A stretch of DNA of 64,000 bases from Legionella micdadei (GTDB lineage: Bacteria > Pseudomonadota > Gammaproteobacteria > Legionellales > Legionellaceae), in assembly GCF_000953635.1 (NCBI RefSeq), contig NZ_LN614830.1, positions 3,116,501 through 3,180,500 on the forward strand, read 5' to 3'. The position numbers and the translations under genes were made by a program. The notes beneath the pieces were generated by a model. That model saw only the letters and a program-made list of their open reading frames with translations, was not told the origin of the DNA and searched no databases. The stretch's first letter is position 1, and each line of letters starts with the position of its first letter. This document shows positions 1 to 7,579 of the stretch, piece after piece.

Positions 1-1133
1 ATTACGCAAATATTGACACTTCTGATGAAAAATCTGGATACGATGCAACTGCTTCCGTACTTTACAATCTTTTTACGCACTTAAATATTAATACGATTAT
101 CGGCTCACACCCTGCTTACATTAACTTCACTCGTACTCATCTATTGCAACAAATACCTGCTAGGCTCCCTAAGGATAGAGTTGTTATTGAATTATTAGAA
201 AATCTTTGGGTTGATGATCTTTTATTAAAAAATGTAATCATGCTTTCTGAGCAAGGCTATAAAATAGCACTCGATGATTTTGTTTTTCGAGAAGAATTAA
301 TCCCGCTCATTAATATTGTGGATATAATAAAAATTGAAGTTTTAGGCTTAAGTAAGCAAGAAATTAAAAAACAGCTGGCAGTACTTAAGGCAATGGGATT
401 TAAGGGTAAACTGTTGGCAGAAAAAATCGACAGCCGCGATCAGTTGATTCTATGTCGAAACTTAGGCTTTGATATGTTTCAAGGCTTTTTCCTGGACCAT
501 CCCAATCTCATCCAACATGAGCCCCTTCCAGAAAATAAGCTCTCAATATTGAAATTATTCACTGAACTATACAACCCAGAAACCGAAATTGGCCAAATTG
601 AAGAGATAATTTTAAAACTACCGCAACTCAACGATCGCATACTCAAACTTGCTAACTCAGCCTCGATGTATCAAGGTAAAAAAATCGACTGCTTGATCAC
701 TGCAATCCAACAATTGGGCTTAGCGAAAATACGCAACTGGGTGATTTTTCTTTTAGTTTCAGCATTGGATCATGTGGCTTGTGATTTGCTAGAAAGAACA
801 CTGATCAGAGCAAAAATGTGTCAACTCCTGGCAATCCGTTCCCGTTTAGCCAATGCTGATGATGCATACACTGTAGGGATGCTTTCCACATTGGATGCGA
901 TGTTAAATGAACCTATGTCCTGCTTATTAAACAGGATTCAGCTAAAGGATGAAGTAACCGCAGCCCTACTGACACGCAGAGGTGCACTTGGTTATTTGTT
1001 AGACATGGTCCAAGCTTACGAACATGCCAATTTTAGTAAATTAGAACATTCAAAATTCAGTACAGAGGATTACTCGAAAGCGTATTTACAAAGCATTGCC
1101 TATACCAACACTTTAAAGTCAATCATTCATTAA
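1..1133 (+). CDS. EAL/HDOD-domain signalling protein (5' end outside window)
   Basis: The reading frame is already open at base 3 and runs to the stop at 1131-1133, so the gene starts upstream of the window. A TTG at 144 is only an internal codon. The visible N-terminal part looks like a degenerate EAL domain of the YuxH type: there is an ELLE segment where the EAL signature would lie, an ALDDF motif near base 270, and a QGFFL motif that ends the domain. From about base 540 it becomes a helical HDOD-like domain (LPQLNDRILKLANSA). Family knowledge: such proteins are cytoplasmic signalling or adaptor proteins linked to cyclic-di-GMP networks, and many have lost phosphodiesterase activity. Activity cannot be judged here because the N-terminus is missing. 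Confidence 0.8.
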   Translation, partial: YANIDTSDEKSGYDATASVLYNLFTHLNINTIIGSHPAYINFTRTHLLQQIPARLPKDRVVIELLENLWVDDLLLKNVIMLSEQGYKIALDDFVFREELIPLINIVDIIKIEVLGLSKQEIKKQLAVLKAMGFKGKLLAEKIDSRDQLILCRNLGFDMFQGFFLDHPNLIQHEPLPENKLSILKLFTELYNPETEIGQIEEIILKLPQLNDRILKLANSASMYQGKKIDCLITAIQQLGLAKIRNWVIFLLVSALDHVACDLLERTLIRAKMCQLLAIRSRLANADDAYTVGMLSTLDAMLNEPMSCLLNRIQLKDEVTAALLTRRGALGYLLDMVQAYEHANFSKLEHSKFSTEDYSKAYLQSIAYTNTLKSIIH

Positions 1134-1211
1134 CTGATTCCATCGATAACTGTTTGTTTTTAAAAATAATAGAAAAATACTTTGCTCCGGAAAAAAAATA
1201 AGTTATAACAG

Positions 1212-1236
1212 ATATACCCAAGACACTTGGGTATAT
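1212..1236. repeat. Perfect inverted repeat, 11-bp arms
   Basis: ATATACCCAAG at 1212-1222 and its exact complement CTTGGGTATAT at 1226-1236 are separated by 3 bases. No T-run follows on either strand, so it fits a protein-binding operator or a stable RNA hairpin better than an intrinsic terminator. It lies about 80 bases after the EAL/HDOD stop codon. Confidence 0.7.
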
Positions 1237-1488
1237 ACCTGTATCAAGGACAGCCAGGTATGGGTTCAAGTTCTAATTCTAATTAGGTTAAAACCAAATG
1301 CTGAGCTATTGCAAAAAGTATGTTTTTTATACAAATTGCACAGATGACACAAGCAAACTTTGAGTCTTTAACCTCAAAATAGTGTTGGATTATTGGACTA
1401 ACAATGGGAATAGATTCAGTTCCTAAATCTGTGGCTTAAAATCCACCGGAGGTATTAAAAATTAGGGTCTGCTATTACCTAATGAGGT

Positions 1489-1514
1489 GTCGGCTTGAGC
1501 CGGCAAATTTTTTT
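1489..1514 (+). terminator. Terminator-like hairpin in the leader of the HTH gene
   Basis: GTCGGC (1489-1494) pairs with GCCGGC (1499-1504) around a TTGA loop, using one G-T pair, and is followed by AAATTTTTTT. The position just upstream of the ribosome binding site (TGGAG at 1517-1521) and start at 1528 suggests attenuation, or the 3' end of a small RNA transcribed from the preceding intergenic DNA. Confidence 0.6.
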
Positions 1515-1527
1515 CATGGAGTGAAAA

Positions 1528-1797
1528 ATGAACAGTAAAGTATTTTCACAACGATTTAATCGAGAATTGTCTTTATTAGGTTTTCCCGAGGATCTGTCGG
1601 AGAAAATTAAAGCGGTTGCCAAAGTCTTTGGTGTTACTCGTCACTTAGCAAATGCAATGATTTTCGGCCACATGCTGCCATCCTCCGAGCAACTTGATAA
1701 GATAGCGAAGGTGTTAGAAGTATGTCCTCAGTGGCTCAGCGGGGCTTCTGATAGAAAAAAAGCTTATCCTGGCCAAGAAACCGCCGATAGCGCTTAA
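1528..1797 (+). CDS. Small XRE-type helix-turn-helix regulator
   Basis: 89-residue predicted cytoplasmic DNA-binding protein. Residues about 26-72 follow the XRE/Cro-CI pattern: a helix (KIKAVAKVFGV), a turn, a recognition helix (TRHLANAMIFGHM), then PSSEQLDKIAKVLEV and a WLSGAS end that matches the usual WLLxG signature. The start is supported by GGAG about 8 bases upstream. There is no second domain, so it is the size of a stand-alone phage-like or toxin-antitoxin-like repressor, but no partner toxin is adjacent. Targets are unknown; the palindrome at 1212-1236 is a possible operator (inference). Confidence 0.75.
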   Translation: MNSKVFSQRFNRELSLLGFPEDLSEKIKAVAKVFGVTRHLANAMIFGHMLPSSEQLDKIAKVLEVCPQWLSGASDRKKAYPGQETADSA

Positions 1798-1824
1798 GAC
1801 CCTCCGCCCTTGGATTGCACTATG

Positions 1825-1906
1825 GCACATCTTGCGAAAAAACACTGGCCCATCCAAACAGCACGATGCTGTGAGCGCTTTTCGCCATGTTTTCTCGCAA
1901 CTGTGC
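1825..1906. repeat. Long imperfect palindrome with a nested hairpin
   Basis: The arms at 1825-1849 and 1884-1906 are complementary apart from small mismatches and bulges (GCACA..TTGCGA..AAAAC..TGGC against GCCATGTTTT..TCGCAA..TGTGC). Inside the loop lies a second palindrome, ACAGCA-CGA-TGCTGT. No T-run follows. It could be a REP-like element or a structured RNA between the HTH gene and the next gene. Confidence 0.6.
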
Positions 1907-1983
1907 TCAATTTAGACCATGCGAGTACATTTTAAAAGTTTGAGGCCCGATCTATACCGCGTGTAGTTAAATTCCAATTAGGT

Positions 1984-1989
1984 TATAAT
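1984..1989 (+). promoter_or_regulatory. Probable -10 box upstream of the RMD1-family gene
   Basis: A perfect TATAAT, followed by CGCCCT, lies 77 bases before the start codon at 2066. No good -35 box sits 16-18 bases upstream. The same TATAATCGCCCT string occurs before lpxD at 7541. Confidence 0.4.
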
Positions 1990-2065
1990 CGCCCTCATTG
2001 AATAGCTCATAATACTCACTAACGCATTATTATGGGATGTAATACATGCAAGGATCATAGACATC

Positions 2066-2872
2066 ATGGAATGCTTAAGTTACTGCATTGCCAACTCAAT
2101 TGATTTATCGCGCCTTGATACCTATTTTAAAACCAGCTTACCGGGTTATAGTTCACTTAGAACCCGGGATGTTTTGAAAATAAATCGCGCTGATACCAGT
2201 AATACACTTATCTTCGTGTTTAAAAATGGTACTGTTGTTTCTTGGGGAGTTAAACGTCATCAAGTTAAGAATTATCTTAACATCATCAATCAATTCGCTG
2301 ATAGGCCGGTATCTTTTTTAGTAAGAGACGAATTCAGTTATAAAATTGGTGAAAAGACAGCCATAGAACCACATGGCTTTTTTGATGTTGATTGCTTAAC
2401 CATGGATGATGATAGCGATGAATTAAAACTGAGTTTTTCTTATGGGTTTTCGCAATCAGTAAAATTACAATATTTTGAGACTATTATTGAAGCGCTAATT
2501 GAAAAATATAACCCTATGATGCAAAGCCTCTCGAGTAAAGGCCACATGCCCATTAGCCGCAATAAAATTCGACAAATTATAGGTGAAATTTTAGGGGCGA
2601 AAAGCGAGATGAATCTTATCAGTAATTTTCTCTACCATCCAAAATATTTCTGGCAACACCCAACACTAGAAGAATACTACACTATGCTCGAACGCTACTT
2701 ACATATTCAACGTCGAGTTAATGCGATAAATCACCGATTGGATACACTGAGTGAAATCTTTGATATGTTTAACGGCTATCTGGAAACGCGTCACTCCCAT
2801 AGCTTAGAAATCATTATTATTGTATTAATTGCAATAGAAATTGTTTTTGATGTGCTTAACTTCCTTTTTTAA
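2066..2872 (+). CDS. RMD1/YagE family (DUF155) membrane-anchored protein
   Basis: 268 residues. The pattern matches the RMD1/Sif2/DUF155 family: an N-terminal part with NTLIFVFKNGTVVSWGV (residues about 46-62), a middle segment with LSFSYGFSQSVKL, a helical region containing FLYHPKYFW, an RRVNAINHRLDTL helix and one C-terminal hydrophobic segment (IIIIVLIAIEIVFDVLNFLF). The C-terminal anchor places most of the protein on one side of the inner membrane. Eukaryotic relatives include RMND1, a mitochondrial translation factor; the bacterial role is not settled. Shine-Dalgarno is weak (AAGGA about 12 bases upstream). It ends 7 bases before the purine permease, so the two are probably co-transcribed. 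Confidence 0.8.
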   Translation: MECLSYCIANSIDLSRLDTYFKTSLPGYSSLRTRDVLKINRADTSNTLIFVFKNGTVVSWGVKRHQVKNYLNIINQFADRPVSFLVRDEFSYKIGEKTAIEPHGFFDVDCLTMDDDSDELKLSFSYGFSQSVKLQYFETIIEALIEKYNPMMQSLSSKGHMPISRNKIRQIIGEILGAKSEMNLISNFLYHPKYFWQHPTLEEYYTMLERYLHIQRRVNAINHRLDTLSEIFDMFNGYLETRHSHSLEIIIIVLIAIEIVFDVLNFLF

Positions 2873-2879
2873 TTACATC

Positions 2880-4160
2880 ATGAACAATCCTAAATCCGTC
2901 TTCGTTGGCTACTCTTCAATCAAGACAGAAATTGTCGCTGGTATCACTTCTTTTTTAACTATGGCCTATATTGCCTTTGTCAATCCAACCATTTTGCACG
3001 AAGCAGGTATGGATCAAGGCGCAGTTTTCACAGCAACCTGCTTGGTGACCGCTTTTGCCTGTGCATTTACAGGTCTTTTAGCCAATACACCTATTGGGAT
3101 AGCTCCCGCGATGGCGCTTAATATTTATTTTTCTTATTCCGTTGTGCTAGGTATGGGCATTGATTGGCAACATGCACTTGCAATGGTCTTTATTTCGGGG
3201 TTGTTATTCCTCTTCGTTAGTTTAACTAGGTTAAGACGATTATTAATTGAAGCGATTCCTCATAATTTACAAATCGCCATTCTAATAGGGATTAGCCTAT
3301 TTATTGCCTTGATTGCCTTACAATCCAATCAATTGATTGTTAGCGATAACCACACCATGATGCGCTTAGGGGACCTCTATCGTCCGCAAACTGGCTTATT
3401 TGTTTTAGGATTTTTATTGATCTTAGTGCTTGACTATTATCTTGTGCCTGCGGCCATTATTATAGGAATTCTGATTATCAGCTTAGTAGGGTTATTAGTG
3501 GGATTAACCACTTGGAAAGGTTTGGTCGCCTTGCCCCCCTCTATACAGCCAAGTTTTTTTAAACTCGATTTTACTGGTCTTTCGAGTATACCTTCATTAA
3601 AGGCAATTTTTACTTTTTTCTTAATTACCGTTTTCGATGCTACTGGCACTCTTATAGGATTACTTAATCCATCACTTTTTAGACAACAATCTAACTATCA
3701 GCAGCGTTTGAGTCGAAGCTTAACAGCCGATGCAGTTGCTTCGACTCTAGCAGGTCTTTTAGGCTCAGCAAGTACTTCTCCTTATATTGAATCAGCAGCA
3801 GGAATTCAAGCCGGTGGGCGCACTGGCTTAACTGCATTAGTTATCGGGGCGGGGTTCATTTTGATGCTTTTCTTCTTTCCTCTAGCGCAAATGATTCCCA
3901 GCTATGCTGTGGGTCCTGCTTTGCTCTATGTTGCTTGCTGTATGATGAAGCATTTAGGTGAGTTACAGCTAGAAGACATCAGTGAAACAGCTCCTTGTAT
4001 GGTCACCATCATACTCATTCCTTTTACTTCTTCTATTGCTGACGGGATAGGCAGCGGGATTCTTCTTTATAGTTTACTTAAATTATTAACTCGCCAACGA
4101 ATTAACTCGCTGCTAATCATACTAAGCCTAGTATTCGTTTTGTTTTTCCTAATCCGGTAA
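2880..4160 (+). CDS. NCS2-family purine (AzgA-like) permease
   Basis: 426 residues from the ATG at 2880. An in-frame ATG at 2841 would overlap the preceding gene and adds residues unlike the family. The protein is almost entirely hydrophobic, with about 12 membrane segments. Family signatures are GIAPAMALNIYFSY near the first quarter, FFLITVFDATGTLIG in the middle and ESAAGIQAGGRTGLTA in the second half. Members are proton symporters for adenine, guanine or hypoxanthine in the inner membrane; exact specificity cannot be read. There is no clear Shine-Dalgarno, so translation is probably coupled to the RMD1-like gene 7 bases upstream. Confidence 0.85.
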   Translation: MNNPKSVFVGYSSIKTEIVAGITSFLTMAYIAFVNPTILHEAGMDQGAVFTATCLVTAFACAFTGLLANTPIGIAPAMALNIYFSYSVVLGMGIDWQHALAMVFISGLLFLFVSLTRLRRLLIEAIPHNLQIAILIGISLFIALIALQSNQLIVSDNHTMMRLGDLYRPQTGLFVLGFLLILVLDYYLVPAAIIIGILIISLVGLLVGLTTWKGLVALPPSIQPSFFKLDFTGLSSIPSLKAIFTFFLITVFDATGTLIGLLNPSLFRQQSNYQQRLSRSLTADAVASTLAGLLGSASTSPYIESAAGIQAGGRTGLTALVIGAGFILMLFFFPLAQMIPSYAVGPALLYVACCMMKHLGELQLEDISETAPCMVTIILIPFTSSIADGIGSGILLYSLLKLLTRQRINSLLIILSLVFVLFFLIR

Positions 4161-4458
4161 AAAATTTAAGAAAATTTTCAGGAAATTGCTAACAACCAAC
4201 TGAAAAATAAATTACAATTTTTTTAAAAATAATCAGTATTTATAGAAAATTGATAATATTAATGCTGGATCAAAGGGAGTGAATTGATCACATAAATTTG
4301 CTTTTTTCAAACAGCAATATGTTTATTCATTGATCTCAATTAACTATCATTATTCACAAAAAATTTCCACTATTGTTAGCTAAAAATTTCAACTAATTTT
4401 TCTCCTAATTCTTACTATAATAATGATGATGTACAGGGAATTGTGGAGTAAATTGTTT

Positions 4459-4650
4459 ATGAATGGTAAAGATCATGAAAATGAAAGCATTGGCATCATT
4501 GCGGTTATTATTATTATCGTTTTAGCAGCAATTGGCCTTTATTTCTTTTTTTCATCCCATCGCCCCCCTACTGCTTTCAACACAGACAATAGTGTGAGTG
4601 TGCCTCTGGAAGCACCATCCCCAGTGCATGAAGAGGCTGGGAAAGGATGA
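4459..4650 (+). CDS. Small single-pass membrane protein, unknown function
   Basis: 63 residues from the ATG at 4459, which has GGAG 10 bases upstream. The in-frame ATGs at 4423-4432 have no ribosome binding site, and a TATAAT at 4416-4421 lies directly in front of them. The layout is a short charged N-terminus (NGKDHENES), one strongly hydrophobic helix (GIIAVIIIIVLAAIGLYFFF) and a Pro/Glu-rich tail. No family recognised. It is flanked by about 300 bases of AT-rich DNA upstream and about 100 downstream, so it is probably monocistronic. Confidence 0.55.
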   Translation: MNGKDHENESIGIIAVIIIIVLAAIGLYFFFSSHRPPTAFNTDNSVSVPLEAPSPVHEEAGKG

Positions 4651-4752
4651 TTAAACAAATAAGAAGGAGCAATAAAAAAATGGGCTATTGTAAACTTTGC
4701 TAATCACTAAATGATACAATGTGCGATAATGCTTTATTTTGACAAGAAGATT

Positions 4753-5646
4753 ATGTTCATATACAACAATCAGTTAAACCAAGAACAATTGCATGCTGTT
4801 AACCAGCTCGCTTCTTTATGTAGAGAAGTCGATAGGAGCATACCTCCGCTATACCCGCACATCCTTGAACAAAAGAGACTGAATGACAGTAATGTACTTT
4901 ACTTTCAAGACGGCACTCTTTTGGGCTTTTTAAGTGTTTATTTCTTTTATGCCGATGCCTGCGAGGTCAGTGTTCTAGTAGAACCGTCTCATCGCCGTCA
5001 GGGTATAGCCAAGCAGTTATTGCAAACCGTCATGCCGTTGCTCATAGCAAAACAAATGAATACTTTGATTTTTTCCACACCGGAAGCAGTCAATGATGGA
5101 TGGCTCTCAGAACTAGGTTTTAAGTATCACCATAGCGAATATCAAATGCAGCGCCAGAGCTACGAACCTATTTTGATAACCAAGCAAACACTCATTGTTC
5201 GCAAAGCTACAGAAAAAGATATCCCTGCCCTGTGCCATATCGACGAGCACTGTTTTCCTGAAGAAGATGAGGATATGCCAGCGCGATTTAATATTCTACT
5301 TAATGAGAATAACTACACTATCCTTCTTGCTTCCCACCAAGGAAAAGGTGTTGCCAAAGCACATATCCGTTGGCAGGCTGATGGCAGTGCCATCTTGTCG
5401 GATATTGCCGTGCTCCCAAATCATCAGCGACAAGGATTAGGGAGTGAATTATTATCTTATTGCATTAATCATGCTTTATCATTAGGTACAACAAAGCTCA
5501 TACTGGATGTCGAAACGACAAATGAAAATGCGCTTAACCTTTATACACGTCACGGGTTTAAGACGATCAATGCGACAGATTTTTGGTCTATTCCCACTGA
5601 AAATATGCGTACATTTCTAGGCGTTTCAAAACGAATAAACAAATAG
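4753..5646 (+). CDS. Tandem GNAT N-acetyltransferase
   Basis: About 297 residues with two GNAT folds in a row. The first half carries the acetyl-CoA motif RRQGIAKQLL after EVSVLVEPSH. The second half has its own start-of-domain signature (IVRKATEKDIPALCHID) and a motif-A sequence HQRQGLGSELL followed by NENALNLYTRHGF. The second copy looks like the fully conserved, active one. The open frame extends to 4711, but the ATG at 4753 has an AAGAAG purine stretch in front, so it is preferred. The substrate is unknown. The gene stands alone, with 268 bases before the next gene. Confidence 0.8.
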   Translation: MFIYNNQLNQEQLHAVNQLASLCREVDRSIPPLYPHILEQKRLNDSNVLYFQDGTLLGFLSVYFFYADACEVSVLVEPSHRRQGIAKQLLQTVMPLLIAKQMNTLIFSTPEAVNDGWLSELGFKYHHSEYQMQRQSYEPILITKQTLIVRKATEKDIPALCHIDEHCFPEEDEDMPARFNILLNENNYTILLASHQGKGVAKAHIRWQADGSAILSDIAVLPNHQRQGLGSELLSYCINHALSLGTTKLILDVETTNENALNLYTRHGFKTINATDFWSIPTENMRTFLGVSKRINK

Positions 5647-5760
5647 GCTCGAAATAATGAACTAGACTTCCTTGAGTCTATCTGTCTTCTCTACAATCAG
5701 GTATCATAAGCGCCTTGTTTAATAACACCACAAAATGAGATGATCATACTCTCAAATTCG

Positions 5761-5812
5761 TATACCCTTTTGTATAATAGTGTGCTCAAACAGGATAATA
5801 TACTCTTTTGTA
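5761..5812. repeat. Two 14-base direct repeats upstream of the ketoacyl synthase gene
   Basis: TATACCCTTTTGTA at 5761-5774 and TATACTCTTTTGTA at 5799-5812 differ at one base and start 38 bases apart. They lie upstream of the promoter at 5846-5875, a position that would suit an activator or repressor binding site (inference). Confidence 0.55.
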
Positions 5813-5845
5813 AACAAATTATTTTTCAACAATAAAGAATTCAAC

Positions 5846-5875
5846 TTGACAGCTTTTCTACCGCACATTTAGTAT
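5846..5875 (+). promoter_or_regulatory. Promoter of the ketoacyl synthase gene
   Basis: A perfect -35 box TTGACA (5846-5851) is followed after 18 bases by TAGTAT (5870-5875), 40 bases before the start codon at 5915. The Shine-Dalgarno is TAAGGA near 5908-5913. Confidence 0.55.
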
Positions 5876-5914
5876 TGCGTTTTACGCGGAAGGATGGCGC
5901 TAAGAGGATAAGGA

Positions 5915-7138
5915 ATGAAGAAACGGGTTGTAATAACTGGGATGGAAATAGTTTCCTCCATCGGCAACGGGCTTGAGTCTTTCTGGCAAGCAGCTATAAA
6001 CGGGCAATGCGGTATCAAACGTGTTGAAAGTTACGACGCAACACCCTATCCTACTCAAATTGGCGGGGAGATTACTAATTTATCACTTGCCCATCTTCCT
6101 GAGTTTGATAAAAGTAAACGCTATCCTCGAGTTGCGCAATACGCGCTTTACTGCGCGCATCACGCCATTGAACGCGCTGGCTTAACTGCTACCGAATTGG
6201 CTAATACCGCCACATACATAGGGACAAGTTTAGGAGGAACACCTGAACTCGAATCCGCTTATGAATCTTTCTTTAAAGAAAGCTGGAAGAAAATCCCTGC
6301 TTTAAGCGTCATTCGCGGCATGCCTAATTCCGTTGCAAATCATATTGCTATTGCTTTTGGTTTAGGAGGCCCTAATTCCACCATTTCGAACGCTTGCGTA
6401 TCCTCAGCTGAAGCAATAGGTAATGCCTATCATCAAATCGCTTACGGCAAACTAACAACCGCTTTATGTGGCGGGACCGAATCACTGCTTTGGGAAACCT
6501 TGATGGCTGCTTGGTGCAAGCTGCGTGTGATGTCTACCCAAAATGAGAATCCTCAAATGGCCTGCCGGCCGTTCGATAAAAACCGCGACGGCATGGTCAT
6601 GGCCGATGGAGCAGGTATTTTGATCCTTGAAGAGCTGCAACAAGCCAAAGCCAGAGGCGCTAAAATTTATGCTGAAATCATTGGCTATGGCGCTAGTTGC
6701 GATGCATATCATGTTACTGCACCTACGGTTCAAGGTCAGGTACGTGCTATCCATGCTGCTTTAGACGATGCTAAACTCGCTGTTAGCGACGTCCAGTACA
6801 TAAACGCCCATGGTACAGGTACCCAATTAAACGACATCACTGAAACTGAAACAATCAAAACCATCTTTGGCAAACGCGCCTATGAAATACCCATTACAGC
6901 ACAAAAGGCCATGACCGGACATGCCATTGGGGCTGCTGGCGCTATGGAAATTATTGCCACCACATTATGTCTGCAAAACGACATGTTATTGCCCACCATC
7001 AATTTGTATGATCCAGACCCCGCGTGCGACCTGGATTACGTAGCGAACCATGCCCGACCACAGCAGGTCGACATCGCATTATCAAACCATTTTGCGTTTG
7101 GCGGTGCAAATGCAGCACTACTATTGCGCCGAATGTAG
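5915..7138 (+). CDS. Beta-ketoacyl-ACP synthase (FabF/KAS II-like)
   Basis: 407 residues, the usual size for KAS II. The Cys-His-His active site is intact: Cys161 in SNACVSSAEA, His299 in NAHGTGT and His336 in KAMTGHAIGAAGA. The C-terminus carries NHFAFGGANAALLL. The enzyme condenses malonyl-ACP with an acyl-ACP in the cytoplasm during fatty-acid elongation. It is not next to fabD, fabG or acpP, so it may be an extra paralogue with a specialised acyl substrate rather than the main FabF (inference). It has its own promoter at 5846-5875 and stands alone. Confidence 0.88.
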   Translation: MKKRVVITGMEIVSSIGNGLESFWQAAINGQCGIKRVESYDATPYPTQIGGEITNLSLAHLPEFDKSKRYPRVAQYALYCAHHAIERAGLTATELANTATYIGTSLGGTPELESAYESFFKESWKKIPALSVIRGMPNSVANHIAIAFGLGGPNSTISNACVSSAEAIGNAYHQIAYGKLTTALCGGTESLLWETLMAAWCKLRVMSTQNENPQMACRPFDKNRDGMVMADGAGILILEELQQAKARGAKIYAEIIGYGASCDAYHVTAPTVQGQVRAIHAALDDAKLAVSDVQYINAHGTGTQLNDITETETIKTIFGKRAYEIPITAQKAMTGHAIGAAGAMEIIATTLCLQNDMLLPTINLYDPDPACDLDYVANHARPQQVDIALSNHFAFGGANAALLLRRM

Positions 7139-7230
7139 CTGCCCTTTTTTAGTCCTAGGAAAAACACTTTGCCTGCATTCTGCGGCCGTATCCGCAGGGT
7201 GTGGCCACGCAAGTATAAGTCAAGGATGGG

Positions 7231-7288
7231 GCTGCGACCGCAAGGGAGCAGATAAGAAGCAAGCCACCTGTTATCCCTTGCTCACGCG
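7231..7288 (+). repeat. Dispersed palindromic repeat, copy A
   Basis: Bases 7231-7258 match the reverse strand of 16836-16863 at 23 of 28 positions, and all five differences are transitions. The element is self-complementary: GCAAGGGA (7240-7247) pairs with TCCCTTGC (7274-7281). Both copies are intergenic and locally GC-richer than their surroundings, as expected for a REP/MITE-like repeat family. Confidence 0.55.
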
Positions 7289-7540
7289 ACAGTCTCGGAT
7301 TAACAGAAATAATTTTTTGAAAATATTGAATAAAAAATGTTCTGATCGGCTTAACTTAATACCTATGGGCTTTCAAAGGCTCTAACCATAGGATGATAGG
7401 TGATATCTTATAAATCTTATTGCTCTATAAATTGACATTTATATTTAAGGGTAGATTTCGTGTTAGCACTTGTTTCTCCAGCGGTAGTTAAATTTCTGCA
7501 ATCTTTTAAAACTTAATTCGCAACTAAAGCTACATCGCGC

Positions 7541-7546
7541 TATAAT
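7541..7546 (+). promoter_or_regulatory. Probable -10 box of lpxD-polA
   Basis: A perfect TATAAT followed by CGCCCT lies 34 bases before the lpxD start. The -35 region is poor. The same TATAATCGCCCT context precedes the gene at 2066. Confidence 0.45.
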
Positions 7547-7579
7547 CGCCCTATTTTGCATGATTTTATAAGGTTAATG

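Larger units (their letters stand above)
1134..1527. other. 394-base intergenic region with palindrome, GGA motifs and a terminator-like hairpin
   Basis: No convincing ORF. It holds a perfect palindrome at 1212-1236 and a hairpin plus T-run at 1489-1514, listed separately. Several GGA-type motifs lie between about 1380 and 1455, with ATTGGA occurring twice. The T-run ends only 13 bases before the start codon of the next gene, so this could be a regulated leader or a separate small RNA. That is inference. Confidence 0.5.
7139..7555. other. 417-base intergenic region with a dispersed palindromic repeat
   Basis: No supported gene; a short frame that overlaps the end of the ketoacyl synthase gene has no coding character. 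Contents: a small hairpin CTGCGG/CCGCAG at 7180-7197, one copy of a palindromic repeat at 7231-7288 (also near 16.8 kb), a CCTATGG/CCATAGG inverted repeat at 7362-7392 and a probable lpxD promoter at 7541. Confidence 0.6.

Noticed and set aside
5663-5680. TAGACT/AGTCTA hairpin after the tandem GNAT gene as terminator
   Set aside because: The 6-bp stem is AT-rich and only a mixed pyrimidine stretch follows, so the evidence is too weak.
7050-7385. A 111-codon frame overlapping the end of the ketoacyl synthase gene
   Set aside because: It begins inside the conserved KAS gene in another frame, covers a repeat element and has no protein-like composition or family match.
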